Assembly (NCBI RefSeq): GCF_963662255.1 | Contig: NC_085084.1 | Location: forward strand, 1,265,501 to 1,329,500 | Origin: Cinclus cinclus | Lineage: Eukaryota > Chordata > Aves > Passeriformes > Cinclidae | Length of the DNA: 64,000 nt | Direction: 5' to 3' | Part shown: positions 11,501 through 23,900 of the stretch, in pieces | Layout of the letters: each line of letters starts with the position of its first letter | Numbering within the stretch: the first letter of the stretch is position 1 | The notes under the pieces: generated by a model | What the model was told of the DNA's origin: nothing | The model's database searches: none | Seen by the model: the letters and a program-made list of their open reading frames with translations, nothing else | Made by a program: the position numbers and the translations under genes

Positions 11501-14500
11501 CATTTATCCAGGGAGATGTGATGGCATCTAGAAGATGGTTCTAGAAGGAAGCCACCGTCCTGCTCCGACAGTCATCTGGATTTTGGTAGTGAAGTATGGA
11601 GTGTAATTATTTTCTTCACGCTCTTATGAAGAAAATGTAGAGTAACTGAACAAACAAACAAACAAAAAAAAATGCACAAAACCAAACAAAAAAACAAGGA
11701 GGAGATTTAAAAAGGCCTCAAGAACTGTAAGAAAAAAAACCCAAAAAACTCCAGAGTTTAGCAGCATAAAGGGAGCCTTTAACAGAGAAAAGAAAAAGCC
11801 TTCCAAATCAGAAACAAAGATTTAAAAAAAAAAAAAATCTCACAGCTTTTCTGACTCTGCTTTTGAAAATCAGTTACCAGAGGTGACTGTATTTCTAATA
11901 TGGTTTTATTTAAAAGCTTTTAAACAATGTTGGGGAAAAAAAAAAAAAAAAAAAAGGAAACCTGCTACTCAGCTTGACCTTAGCTTGGTGTGTTAGCAGT
12001 ACACATGGTAGGAGGCCTTTTTGGTAACGAGAAGCAGCTGTTACTGCCCTCAGCACATAATCTACAAAGCTATTCAGTGGAAGTGAATAACTATTTATTA
12101 TCCTTCTTCTTGCAAAACTTTTAGGGCTAAACAGTAGGTTCACAAGCATGCCAGAAATAGCACCTCATTTTCCATTGAACAAGGTCAAAACAAGTCATTG
12201 GAAACTGATGAGCACCTACTTTAGCAAATAAGAAATGCATGAAATACCCAGTGCAAATCAAGCACTGAGAACATCTTGCTGTCCAGCATTGCAAAGTGGG
12301 CAGCTCCTGGTACCTGACTGTTGGGATTTTTCCTGGGTGACATCACCACTGGATTTACAGTTTTGTCAATATTACGTCATATATCTCCTTGTCTCAAGGG
12401 AGATCTTAAAAAAAAACCAAAAAACTTAAAAGAACCCCAGGAAGACCAAAGAAAGCAGTCTCAGGACACAGTCTCTGTTCCCCTTTTCTTCATGGGGGCA
12501 TTGAGAATTAAAAATTATTATAATTTTAACCTTTTTTTTTTTCCCCAAAAAATGAGGTGTTTTATCCACAAAAGGAGGAGTTTCACCCACCAAATCTTAC
12601 GCCTTCCACACGTCTTTGTGAAAATCCAAAGGAATGTTAAAGTTTCCCCTCAGTAGGATGTAGCTGTTGCCTCAGGGAAGTCTGAAGCCAAAGTTTCCTT
12701 TCCTCTGACAGTCTAAGAAAGAAGAGGCTTCCTGAACCCATTTGTATGAAAAGGATTAAATGTGATGTAATAAATGATGCCACTTCAGCAGGATTAGACT
12801 AACCTGAATTACAGCCAGTAAATCACAGAGATCCCTGTGACCATCAGGCCTCCAGAACTTAGCACAGCAAATTAAATTAAGGAATTTGTGTAAAAGTACA
12901 ACGTGGCTCACAGAGATTGGTTGCTGAGCACTAAATTCTCAGAAATGCATGAACACAGAGTTTTCAGCATGGTTTCACAAATTCTTTCTGATTTAGTGGA
13001 CGCTTACATAAAAATGGAAAGCATCCTTAATAACCACTTCCCCCCTGGTCTGTTCTCACCAAGGTTTCTGGTATTCCTTAGAGTACCAGGGTGAAATCTG
13101 CCATCCTGCACTGGCTGTTTTAGTGCTGGAGCTATGAGCACTGGCTTTGTGAGCAGGTGAGTGGAAAACAGAAACAGCTGGGGAACCAACTGAGAGGTTT
13201 GGAAATCTCCTGGGAGCCAGGCCACCAGTAGAAAAGACAAAAACCTCTAGAGATCTTGGATAAAGCACAGAAATTTCATATAGCAAAAAGATAGAATTCC
13301 TTTTCCTGCAAGAAAGAAATAAAAACCCCAAAACCAAAAGGCCAAAAAAAAAAAAAATAGACTCCTTAATACCTGTTCTGATTTCTCTAAAATGAAAGTG
13401 AATAACTTTTTAAATGCTTTGTTTCAAGTTAATTTCTCTACCTAAAACCCAACAAAGTTGGCTTTGTTTGGCAGGTTCTTGGATATCCTTTTGGGTTAAT
13501 AAAAGGATGTTTTATTTTAAAAAGAGTATTTTAACTCACATTTCTCATGTAATAGGGAAACTAAGAAAGGTAACTCTCTTTGAGGAAATCCTAATATGGC
13601 TTTCTCTGGGATTTGCAGATTATATATGACTTGAATGACTAACTCAGTCCTGCATTTGAACTAAATAACTAAACATGAATTGAAGTAGTTGAGGTGTTTG
13701 CATGCTATAAGTTTTAATTAACGTAAGACTATGGCACAAAGAATTTTTGTTTCCACAATAGTTGCCGCAGAAACATGACCCACCTCTAACCTTATATACT
13801 GCAGAATAAATATGAAAACGGTTAATGACAGAGCAGTATTTTCCATTTACTACTTCTGAGAAAATTGGAAGCATATGCCTGAACTGTGTGTCTTCCCCCC
13901 CACCCCTTTTTACTTTATCTGATAAAGTACAGAGGAGAGCAGGTTCAGGCCTTATTAGCTCCTTCAGTAACTGAAGGATTCCTATTTACACCTGGCTGCT
14001 TTGGCTTTCCTATTTCCCTGGCTGCCTAATTAGGTAGAAAAGTGAAATCCCTGAGCTGGTGTGTGAGAAGGTGTCAGGGCACAGCTGAGGCTCCCTTCAG
14101 CAGAGATGTTCTGGCTTTGCCTCTGTGTGAACTGGGGGACACCTCCTGCTTCTGTGGGGGGGTTCTCAGGAAGGTTTAGGGGGGCTGTTGGTCACTGATG
14201 CTGAAGGGATGGGCACAGTCTGCGAGGTCCTGGGGGGAAAATATGGAAAACAGCCTCCCCTCCATTTTGCAGAATGCTCAGGATAGCACCAGTGCAGAGC
14301 GTGGCAGCTCCATCACCTCGTGCCTGCTGCTAATGAGAGATCATTCCCTCTTCTCTGCCTTAATTAATATAAAGTCATTAGTAAGAGAAAAACACACCTG
14401 GGCTGTGAGGAGCACTGGGTGTGTGTTAGAGTTCTGTGGAAAGGGGATTGGTTTTAATTACCCCTCATTATCCTGAGGGAAGCTCAAGAAGGAGCAAAGC

Positions 14501-15968
14501 CACGTGGACAGATGCTAGACACAGGCTGATATTTTAATGGTTTTATTCCAGCTGCTTGTGCCATCAGAAGGGTCTCGCTTGGGGTACTGCACAAAGTTCA
14601 CCACACACAAATGTCTGTGCACCACCCTCTCTAGGAAGTGCCTGAAATCCCAAACCCACATTTTGCATCTGCTGCTTGTTTCCAGCTCCTGGGCTGCAGT
14701 GCTGAAGCCTCTGGTGATTGTGTGTAATTTCCATGGTTCCCAAATTTATTTGGCTTTCCCAGGTTGGTTTAGGGAACACAGAGCTGAAAGCACCATCCTC
14801 CCACTTGATTTGGGCGTGTTTGGGGTGGCAGACCTGCTCTAGGAGATAAAGCAGCAGAATGAGTTTAAAGCTTTAGAGGTTATCCGTTTTTCTTTTTTTA
14901 AAATGCTCTTTAGATAATAAAATTTATTTAGTTGTCATTGGAGGGAGTGAGACTTTAGAAGTGAGGAGTGCTGAGTTTTGGACGTAACTTTGCAACCAAG
15001 GTCTTGGACCAACTATTTGTACTTATTTGTGTGTGAGTGTGAGGCAGAACAGTGAATTAAATGTTCCATCCACCAGAAACAAGCGAAGGGCCTGATTTTG
15101 CAAACCCTGAGTGGTACTGCTGTTATTTTCTGTGGAGGTGCAGTATGGATCTGTTCTTTTCTGGCTGTTTTTGCACTGCAGAGCACGTTGATCCAGAACC
15201 TGCATGGGGCACACATGTGGAGGGCACACCATGCTCAAAGGCTGCTCTGTGTGGCTCTTCAAAGATCTGTGCTGCCCTAATTTTTTCTTTTCTTTTATTA
15301 TTATTATTTTTTTAAGCTTCCCAAGCTCTAGATTTCACTTTTGAAATTTGACTGGCAGCACAGGTCAGCGAGTCGAGTCACAAATCCCTCATGCTGATAT
15401 CTCCCTTTCAGGTATCAAACACAAAGCATGTTTGAGGAGCAGAGCCCTTCAGGCTAGAAAAACAAACACTCAGATGAGCCCCTTTTCCCACTGCTACCAC
15501 AACCCTAACTCGCAGATAAATGAAAACCTGATGAAGGATATATGACAGGACCTGCTCCACTCCCCCTCCATGACCTCAATCTATCACGAGTGCAACTGGC
15601 CTGGATCATGCCAAGCAACCCAGACAACATCAGTGCTGCCCATAAATCACCTCCATCCTGCAGTTATCAGAGCCCCACAAACGTGGCCACAACTCCTGCT
15701 CTTCAAGCAGCCACACGCCTCAGGGTTGCAAAAATCTTGTGCTCCTTGGATCAAATGTGCCCTCCTCACAGAGGAGCAATTTTTTTTTTTTTAATTGTGG
15801 TTTTGTTCCTGGGGCAAAAAGCCTCCTTTGTTCTGCTGCCCAGGCTCCTGGGAGAACAGAAGGTTTTCCAAAATGAGTGGGGGCTTCTGGTGGCTCTGCA
15901 GGAGTTGCCATGTGAACAGTAGCTGGCAGGTAGAGCTGTGCTGGAGGAAATTCCTGCCCTGCTCTGCA
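8539..15968. other. Unique AT-rich sequence with short homopolymers
   Basis: No gene is supported. It includes a short AT microsatellite at 9825-9854, poly-T or poly-A runs at about 9387-9396, 10592-10610, 11824-11837, 11937-11955 and 15780-15792, and a G9 run at 9301-9309. The 19-bp GATA palindrome at 13911-13929 lies here and is listed separately. Open frames are up to about 126 codons and unrecognised. Confidence 0.45.
13911..13929. promoter_or_regulatory. Perfect palindromic double GATA site
   Basis: TACTTTATC-T-GATAAAGTA is a perfect 9-bp inverted repeat with a single central base, giving two abutting, opposed GATA cores. Palindromic GATA sites are known targets for both zinc fingers of GATA factors. 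Function at this place is inference, because one such palindrome can occur by chance in 64 kb of AT-rich DNA. Confidence 0.3.
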
Positions 15969-15972
15969 TGAG

Positions 15973-16393
15973 TGATGCCCTAAAAGATTTTAGCTTTTAT
16001 ATTTTTCAGATCCTGTACTGCTTTAGTGTATAACTCTAAACTCCATATACAGTGTCAGTTACTGTCTGCACGTTTTGGTCACACAAGGCAATCCCTCTGG
16101 ACACCATACAACCTCAGCCCCAAATGTACAAACAAAAGTGAATTTGGGGGAAAAGCAAACTGGGGGAATATGACTTCATTACCTGAAGATGTAATTGCAG
16201 AATTAACCCCTGATATGTAAATGGACCAAAGTTATAATTGTGTGAAAAACTCATGACCACCATCCATCTTGGGTGTAGCCTCTGGGAGGTTTTGACAGCC
16301 CAAGGTGTATCTATAGAAGGTCTTTAATAAACACCCACTTTATTCTTTTAACTCTGTCTAGCCTCTGTTCTAGGTAGCCACTCCAAGACATCA
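15973..16393 (+). mobile_element. Solo LTR of an endogenous retrovirus, copy A
   Basis: This roughly 420-bp block has two relatives in reverse orientation, at 42249-42719 and 54768-55213. They share many ordered segments, including CTCTAAACTCC or CCTAAACTCC, CATTACCTGAAG, GAATTAACCCCTGATATG (A and B) and GTGTGAAAAACT. It begins around TGATGCC and ends around CATCA, in line with the TG...CA ends of retroviral LTRs. A poly(A) signal, AATAAA, sits at 16326-16331, 62 bp before the end, and the relatives have one at the same distance. No gag, pol or env sequence adjoins it, so it is probably a solo LTR left by recombination. No clear target-site duplication is seen, so the exact ends are uncertain. 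Confidence 0.75.
16326..16331 (+). promoter_or_regulatory. LTR poly(A) signal
   Basis: Canonical AATAAA in copy A, 62 bp from the proposed 3' end. The equivalent positions in copies B and C are ATTAAA (64 bp) and AATAAA (62 bp). This shared spacing fixes the orientation of all three LTRs. Confidence 0.7.
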
Positions 16394-17130
16394 GTAGCCT
16401 GGCTGAGCATTTTTAATTATCTCACCCTTTTTTGCCTCGTTCATCCCTCCCACCACAGGCAGTGTTCAAAAAAACAAAAAAGGAGAAATTTTATTTTCTA
16501 CATTTTAGCCACTGGTTCTCCACACTGACATAATAGCCCCAAATAATAACATGGTAATAATTTTCTGTCAAGTTCATTTCTGTACTGTAGATGTGATTCC
16601 TGTTGGTCCAACACAGGGAATTTTCAACAGGACTGACCCCAGAGAATATTCCATGCAGGAATAATATCAGTATTCCCACATATGGCACCGTGGCCAGTCC
16701 TTGCATTACCCCACAGAGCCCTGAGCCCTTTGTACAACACAGAGCTGGGAGCAAGCTTTTCAGCAGTTTCTTGTTTGCATTGCATAATTTAACTTTTTTT
16801 CCAACTGAACAATGCATCAATTGCTTCTGTGCTGAAAAGAGAGATGCTTGAAAGTGTTGGATGTTTTGATTCAATCTTTTTTTTCTTTTTTTCTTTTCCA
16901 TTTTAGTGGCACTATGATGAAGGAACACAGCACCTCTCTCAATATCCTCGTCCTACATGCTGGCTGTCATTTCTGTCATTTTGCTTCCCCCAGGATGACA
17001 GATACATTGCTCTGAGCAAGAGACATTTCTTATCAATCAGTCAAATGTAGTAGTTCTGCTTACACTGAGCAAGCTATGCATTTACTGGCACACACCAGAA
17101 TAAAATGATGAGGGAAAATAAAACTTATTT
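16394..17130. other. Unique sequence, nothing recognised
   Basis: Open frames on both strands (up to 145 codons on the minus strand at 16491-16928) overlap each other and carry no recognised domain. No gene is called. Confidence 0.45.
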
Positions 17131-17238
17131 AAAAAAAAAACAAAACAAAACAAAAAAACCCCAAAAAACCAAAACAAAAAACAACAAAAAATAAAAACAA
17201 AACCAAAACCACCACCACCAACAGCAAAAAAACCCCTT
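17131..17238 (+). repeat. A/C-rich low-complexity tract
   Basis: The plus strand is almost only A and C: AAAAC-like units, then CCAAAACC-like units and a short ACC run. Similar tracts occur at 20769-20990 and 39849-39985. It could have grown from the poly(A) tail of a retroposed sequence, but no parent element is visible beside it. Confidence 0.85.
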
Positions 17239-17443
17239 TCCAGATGTGATAAGGAAAACATCAGTCATCTGTAAGAAGGAGGAGCTGGACATCCAGTTTT
17301 AAAATCTGCTTTGGAATATGGTAGTAACAGTGCTGTTGTGGCTAGGAAGATGTAGGAAGAGGAATATAGCTGTAGGGGGGAGCTGTGGTATTTGTTAAGT
17401 CAACTGGTAGAAGAATATGAAAAGAAACAAGCTTCAGAGCAAT

Positions 17444-17730
17444 AGGAAAAAAAAAGAAAGGAAGAAGAAAGAAGAAAGAAGAAAGAAGAAAGAAGAAAGA
17501 AGAAAGAAGAAAGAAGAAAGAAGAAAGAAGAAAGAAGAAAGAAGAAAGAAGAAGAAAGAAGAAGAAGAAAGAAGAAGAAAGAAGAAGAAGGAAGAAGAAG
17601 AAGGAAGAAGAAGAAAGAAGAAGAAAGAAGAAGAAAGAAGAAGAAGGAAGAAGAAGAAAGACAAAGAAAGAAGGAGAAAGAAGAAGAATGAAGAAGAATG
17701 AAGAAGAAAGAAGAAAAAGAAGAAAGCAAG
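17444..17730 (+). repeat. Purine-rich GAAGAAA / GAA compound microsatellite
   Basis: Positions 17444-17661 are pure A/G on the plus strand. A regular 7-bp GAAGAAA array (about 17463-17550) passes into GAA arrays with GGA variants, then a slightly impure tail with AATGAAG units to about 17730. Frames across it encode Lys/Glu/Arg runs, or Phe/Ser/Leu runs on the other strand, and are not genes. It is the purine-strand counterpart of the pyrimidine tract at 1976-2581. Confidence 0.97.
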
Positions 17731-20257
17731 CCTTTTCAAGATCTGAAATGCAAGTATGAAATAACAAACTAGGGAATGCTCTGGTCTTGCCTTGATTGTA
17801 GTAAGCAATTACCAATTTGTGAGCAAAGAGGGCAGCATCATCTGAGAACTGAGCTAGTGGAAATACTGCTGAACTATTCCTTCTGTGACCCTAGGGTGAA
17901 GGCATTATCCACAGAGCCCAGCAAAGAGCAATATATTTAACTAGCTTAGGAAAAAAAAAATTAAATAAGAGAAGAGTCATGGAGCACGGTCTACTTAAAA
18001 GGAAAGGAAAAGCTCTTTTTGCATCTTGTCCTGAAACAAAGTAATAGCAGAGTCTGAAATACAATTATGGAATTATCAAACTGTGCTGCTGAAGACTCGG
18101 GCATTATTTTGGTAATTTTATTTTGCCTTTTCCTCTCGCTATGACATTAGGCTAATCATAACAACCCTACAATTATCTTCTCCTAAAAAAATCCCGGAAG
18201 ACCCAGGAATGGATGGAGTCTCTTACCTAGAGTCCCTGGTTGTCCCCAAGGTGTCCTCAAGTGCTTTAACATCAAAAATGCCTGCATAATGTGCAGGTCA
18301 GGGCACATATTTATAGATTTGGCCTTAAATTCGTACGGTTTTGCCAAAAATATCTTGCTGCCACTTTTATAGATGATTTCACCTTGTCAGGATCATTTAG
18401 GTGCTTCAATTCTCTCCCAGGTTTTGGGAGGAGTCAGGGCAAGGATGGGCTGGTGGATCCACATCACCTGCTCCATGGAAAAGCCCCGGCCACTGGTGGA
18501 GCCGTGCCAGTGGGAAAATGCTGCCCCTAAATCCTATGGCAGAAAAGGTTTTTGTGTGGGTGAAAGGAGGGATTTCCCCCTTTGCCCCACTACAACTAGA
18601 TAAACAGGGTTAATTTTGACGTCTCTTGTTACTCAGATCCCATTCCATATGTCCTAATTAACCCTGTCTAATTCTGGCTAAAGGTTTCTGTTAACACCTT
18701 CTTCTTCTTTTTTTTTTTTTTTTTTTTTTTTCAGTGTTTCTGGGCACACTGAATAAACAGCCCCGTGCACAAAAGCCTCATTGACATGCAAATACCCGAG
18801 CTGCACTTTGTGCTGGGCTTCATTAACATGGAGTGATGCATTTCCCAATGGGAGGTCCCCTGGAAAACAATTAGTGCAATTATGCATTTTGGGTGACAGC
18901 TCAATATCACGGGGGTGAGAGGATGCTGCAACAATTTCCTTGGAGATTTTTGGTGGAAAATGAGTTTCCTTTGAGGATGCACTGCACCCATTTGCTCTGC
19001 TTTTCTGCTGAATATGTACACTGCCAAGCAATGTCCACAAATCTGAAATAATTTTATGGGAAGGTTTGTGTAAGCCTACCTTTGAATGGATATGAAGAGT
19101 TTTCCAGGGACAAATGGAAGAAATGTAGTTTCAGAATAATTTTTAGCTAGTTAGCAAGTGTAGGTAGGTGCACGTCCAGTAAAATAAATCTGCCTTGGAT
19201 TTTGCTGCTGATTTGCCAAAGAATCAAACATAATGCTTGTGAAACATCATCAGTATTAAAGAAAAACCCATCCCAAACCCAAACAACAACACAACTGTCC
19301 CACACAGCTAATTGTAATTTATCACATAATTTTAGATTTTAAGATCTGAGCGGTTTAGAATTCATACACACGATGAAGATAAATTAATTAATCTAAGAAT
19401 TTTATTACTTGAACTCCTTTCCTCCTATTGTACTCATTATAAATTACTCTCTGTGGTGAATGTAGAACATCAGTACTGGTTATCTTCAATTTTAATTCAG
19501 AAAGCAAGATGTTTTCATTATCTTAATGATTCTAATGTATAATAAAGACATAACATTTGGCCTGGAATGCTATAATGGGCTCAGCTGGTTTCTTAAGTAA
19601 CTTTCTAACCATAGGTACTTAGATGATATGTGTAGGGATATAAAATTAGCTGTGTGACCAGTTAACAATGTTGTAAGAGTGGCTGTGATCCTGAGGAAAG
19701 TGAGAGTCTCACTAAGAGTGGCTTTGCTGCTTTCGAAAATATTTTTTTGGCAATTGCCTCCATTTGAGATAATTACATTACTTGCAGGAAGTTGTATGCA
19801 TTTTTGGGCTGCAGTGCTGCCCAGTGACAGCCAATTCAACAGCTTTGTTATTATACTGTATAGAATAAGGTATTGCAGCCTTCCATCAGTTGCTGCCAGG
19901 TCACTGGACAGTCCGTGGTTTTGTAATTATTTTGAGGAAACACAAGGCAGCCACTCTTCCAGTCAATGCACTCTTGAAATGTGTCCATCAGTTATCTTCT
20001 CTGAGTGCCCTCTCTGAAATGAGTGTGCCAGATATTGCCAGCCTCTCTTCTCATCTGTCCCTGCACATTTCAAAAGATGTTTGCACACACCTCTCCATGG
20101 TGTCACCAGATTTTTGTTTAATGGATTATTTTCCTGCTGTAAATGACATTATTTCTTATAGTACCTACAGTGTTTTTGTCTCTTTCACCTGCCAGGTTGG
20201 TCTGAGTGTTCTCTCATCTCGGCAAATTGGAATAATTTTTGGGTCTATTAATAATTT
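17731..20257. other. Unique sequence containing a candidate conserved block
   Basis: Mostly AT-rich single-copy-looking DNA. A T-run lies at 18711-18731. The part at 18740-18935 is less degenerate and has homeodomain and POU-like motifs; it is listed separately. No coding exon is supported. Confidence 0.45.
18740..18935. promoter_or_regulatory. Candidate enhancer-like block with octamer motif
   Basis: A complex block that is not low-complexity. It has a perfect POU octamer ATGCAAAT at 18786-18793 and AT-core motifs such as TTCATTAAC, CAATTAGTGCAATTATGCAT and ATGCATTTCC. Clustered homeodomain and POU sites in unique DNA are typical of vertebrate developmental enhancers. Conservation cannot be tested from one sequence, so this is a weak call. 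Confidence 0.2.
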
Positions 20258-20287
20258 ATTGTTGTTGTTGTTGTTGTTGTTGTTGTT
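20258..20287 (+). repeat. TTG microsatellite
   Basis: About nine TTG units, followed directly by a CTCTC stretch. Confidence 0.95.
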
Positions 20288-20768
20288 TCTCTCTTCTGAT
20301 GACTCTTTCTACCATACTTGAATTCCCTCTTTAGAGATGTTCTTGAAAACCTCTCTACTGCCAAGTACTTTGCATAATTATATCAATTTCTCTCATAACT
20401 ATTCCTTCTCCTTGTCTGGCATTTCCTGTGAAAAACAATCTATTGAAACATAAAATGTATATATTACATAGAAAAATCAGGTTGATAATTTTTTTCTCAA
20501 GGTATTAATTACTTTGTTTTATGCCAGTGGTATTGGGGGGTCCATCACAGAGCTGTGGTTTGTGCAGCACCACAAACATTTCCCAGGGGACAAGAAGACA
20601 GGTGAAATATTAATTTTCTACGTGTCAGTTTTAGAGAGTGTCAATTTTACCTGTTCTCTGTAGACTGAAAACTGTACCTGCTTTTTGGTAGACTTAATTA
20701 TCAGCTGGGTAGAGAATGAAGCAAGGAAAGACTGAAGGAGTTTCCCAGTGAATTTTCTAGAGTATTTT
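20288..20768. other. Unique sequence, nothing recognised
   Basis: No gene or element recognised between the TTG array and the A/C-rich tract. Confidence 0.5.
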
Positions 20769-20990
20769 AAAACAAACAAACAAATAAAAAAAAACCAAAA
20801 AGCAACCAACCAACCAAAAAAAACACAATAAAAACAACAAACAAAAAACCCCTCAAAAAAACAAAACAAAAACCGAACAAAAAGCAACAACAAAAACCCC
20901 AAACCACACCAAAAAAAACAAAACAACAACCAAAAAAAAACCCTAAAAAACCATCAAAAAAACCCAAAAAAACCCCCAAAAATCCCCCAG
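20769..20990 (+). repeat. Long A/C-rich low-complexity tract
   Basis: About 220 bp with very few G or T on the plus strand. It starts as an AAAC tetranucleotide array, then CCAA and AAC units, and ends with repeated AAAAAACCC-type units up to AATCCCCCAG. The complementary strand would read as Phe/Trp/Gly/Leu-rich peptides, which explains the apparent minus-strand open frames (20618-21186). No element boundary is visible. Confidence 0.9.
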
Positions 20991-23900
20991 AGGTTGTAGA
21001 ATGTTCCAGAGTGACTTGTGTTGGTGGGAAACAAACATCTTGTGCTTGCTGAGGGATTTTATTTTGAGGGAGATCTTGAGGGATGTGTGATGTCTGCAGA
21101 GAAGTGATTCCAGGGCAATTGCAACTTTCAGGTCTCTGGTTCCACCCTCTCCAGGGAGCTACAGCTGCTTCAGCATCCAGCTGCATTTATTTTGTTGTTT
21201 TTTATTAATTTGTTTCAATTTTATTTTGTGCTGTGTGACAGAACTCGCCCAGCTCAGCATGTGCCAAATGAAAGGGAGGTGGAGAGGAGAGCTGGCAGAA
21301 CCTGTGTGCTTCAAGGCACAGAGACAGAAAATGGTGGGCATATCTGAACAGGATTTTAAATTAAAAAGCTTTCAGTTTAATTTTTAGATAACTTCGGAAT
21401 GGAGAAAGCTGAATTAAAGCGTAAATCACATTGTAGATAATTTAGATCATCTAGATAATCTGCTCCCAGGTAACTGACTGAAAAAGATAACGCTGTCCCC
21501 CACAATTCCTCTGTGATAAGAGGAGGAGCAGATAAAACCAAAAAGAGTAGTTCCAATGTAGGAAAAAAAAAGGACAGAAATTTTGCAAAATCACTCTTCC
21601 TTTTCTTAAGGGGAACTTCCCTAATTTTCCAGGTTAGTGTGCTGATAGCAATATACTGTGCAGCAGTATTTTTCCAATGTACACAACTTCACAGTGCCTC
21701 CTACTTGCTAACAGATTAAAAATTCAGTTTTCTTTGCTCCTTAAAAGGTTGAGAGCTGACATACTTCCACCTTCTTTTTTCCCTTGAAAGAAGTTAATTT
21801 CCTTCTAAATTTTAATGAAATCCAAAGCAAAATCACAATTATGTCTCAGATGAACAAAGGCTTCATCATTATTTTTTAATCTTTTGTCTTTTTTAATTCT
21901 GTAATATTTGCCAGGAGTATGTTCATTAACAAATTTGCAGTGTAGGAATCTGAAGTTTTCTCAATCCACACTGTTCCAGTACTTTATAACATAAAATACT
22001 TTGCTTATGTAGGAAATTTTTATAGGGAATTGATTTATCAGAGAAAGCTTGAAAAGAAAAAAAAAAATAAAAAAAGAAAAACTGTCCTCACTGGTTTTAT
22101 TTGGAGGGGACTGTTAGATGTTCATGCCATTTCATTTAAAAAATCCCCTCCCAGCTGCAATTTTTTTGGTGAGGTGGTGATCTGATACTGGGATAAAGGC
22201 AGTATAGAGACAGGCCATTATGGAATCGAAGTCCAATGCACCCTCAAAAATGAAATAAATACAATGTTCAGAAAGAAAAACATCTCTTTTCTTCTGCCCA
22301 TGTTGTTCAGCATCCTTTTGCTCTCGTAGAGATGTTAATGTTTAGGGAGTAAAGTTTTGGGGTTTGCATTTTGAATTCCTCACTTTTTTTTTTTTCCCCC
22401 CCATGAGCTCCCACCACATGTAGAAACAACTGCAAAAGAAAACCCCTGCCAAAATCCTAATTTTGGTTGGGGGGAGGACCCCCTCCTACCCCTCCAAGTC
22501 TCATTTCTAGCACTTAACATCACAGTAAGGGCACATTACATGTGTACTCTGCATGAACTGCATTTTGAAGTAAATGAAATTACAAGCCCTGTTCTTTAAA
22601 TCCATCTGACTCCCAGCAGAGCACATGTAATGTCTCATAGCAGACTGCAGACAGGATAATATTTCTGCCGTTTGAATTACCAACAAATCTAATTCATGAG
22701 TTCCATTCCTTTATTTAAAAGTGTGCTTGGCCAAGTGGTTTTGTTTTCTTGTGAAATATGGTGCACAGAGTTCCCTGAAGAGTTGCCAAGGTTGTGTTAA
22801 TCAAAGCTTACTTTTTTAGCAGATTTATTTCAGGTGTGTGATATGGGGAGAAACAAGATTTTCGAGCAGTCTGAAAAGGGGAAAAAAAACCCCAAAATAC
22901 CCCTACAACAAACCTGTTAGGATACACACTATTATGAGACATTTTAACTTAATGCTGTTTAATAAAGTTTGACTTCTGCACTGTAGCTGCACCCCAAGCT
23001 GCTGTCCCGTGGCAATTTTGGGATGTTTTATCACGATTTCAGAACAGTCAACACCAGGTCCTGCACCACAACTCGAGTTTTTGGGCTGAATTTGGGTTTT
23101 TCTGTCTCGTTCACAGCCATGGGGTTTGGGGCAGCACAACCAAGTTCTGCATTTCTGTGACTCAGCACCTGCTTTAATGAGCTGCATCATCCATGAAAGG
23201 ATTTGGAGGGATCAGCTGGGGCAATCTTATAAATCTAAGTATGACCTGAAGTGTCACCATAAATTTGTTTGTGAGATGGGATTGCAACCAAGGCTGGATT
23301 TTGCTGTGAAGAACTGTAGAAATGGTTGTGTTTCATCTCTACAGATGAGCTGAGAAGCTGAAAACACAATTTTCTAATTTTTTTTTTTTTTTGCGTTGGG
23401 TGCATGTATAAGGCTGGGTACATTTGGCCTGGATATTTTTGAATTTTTCAAGTGGAACAAACAAAAAAAAATAACGATTTGTTTTAGCTCAAGCAGCAGT
23501 TTAATTAATATATAATATAACCCACTCTCACCCCAGAAAAGCAAGCAAAAAAAAAAAAAGGTATTTAAAAGTGAAACATTCACGTGTGCTGTTAGGAAAA
23601 AAAAATAAATTAAAAATTGACATGAAAATGTGAATTTTTCTTTCTTTCACTTGGTTAAAAGCCTTTTTAAGCAGCTGACAACGGTCTTTAGTCTGATCCT
23701 GCATTGTAGATTAGGAGTTTTAATGCAGGTTTCTGCCCACAACTGCAAAATTAATGGTCCAGGGGCAGGCTTGGGTCTGTATTTTGAACAGAATTGAAGG
23801 CAGAGAGAGAAGCCAGCCCAGAGGGAACTCTCTGTAGCACAGAAATTATGGAATCAACACTACCTGTTTGAGTAAACTAAGACAGATAGAAATAAGTGAT

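Noticed and set aside
16491..16928. 145-codon minus-strand frame with hydrophobic stretches
   Set aside because: No recognisable family, start context or neighbouring exons. The opposite strand is also open (16603-16851).
17342..17815. Overlapping long frames on both strands rich in Lys/Glu or Phe/Ser/Leu
   Set aside because: All come from the GAA/GAAAGAA array. Repeats lacking stop codons in several frames are not genes.
20618..21186. Minus-strand frames resembling a hydrophobic Phe/Trp/Gly-rich membrane protein
   Set aside because: They are the complement of the A/C-rich tract, so the hydrophobicity is compositional.
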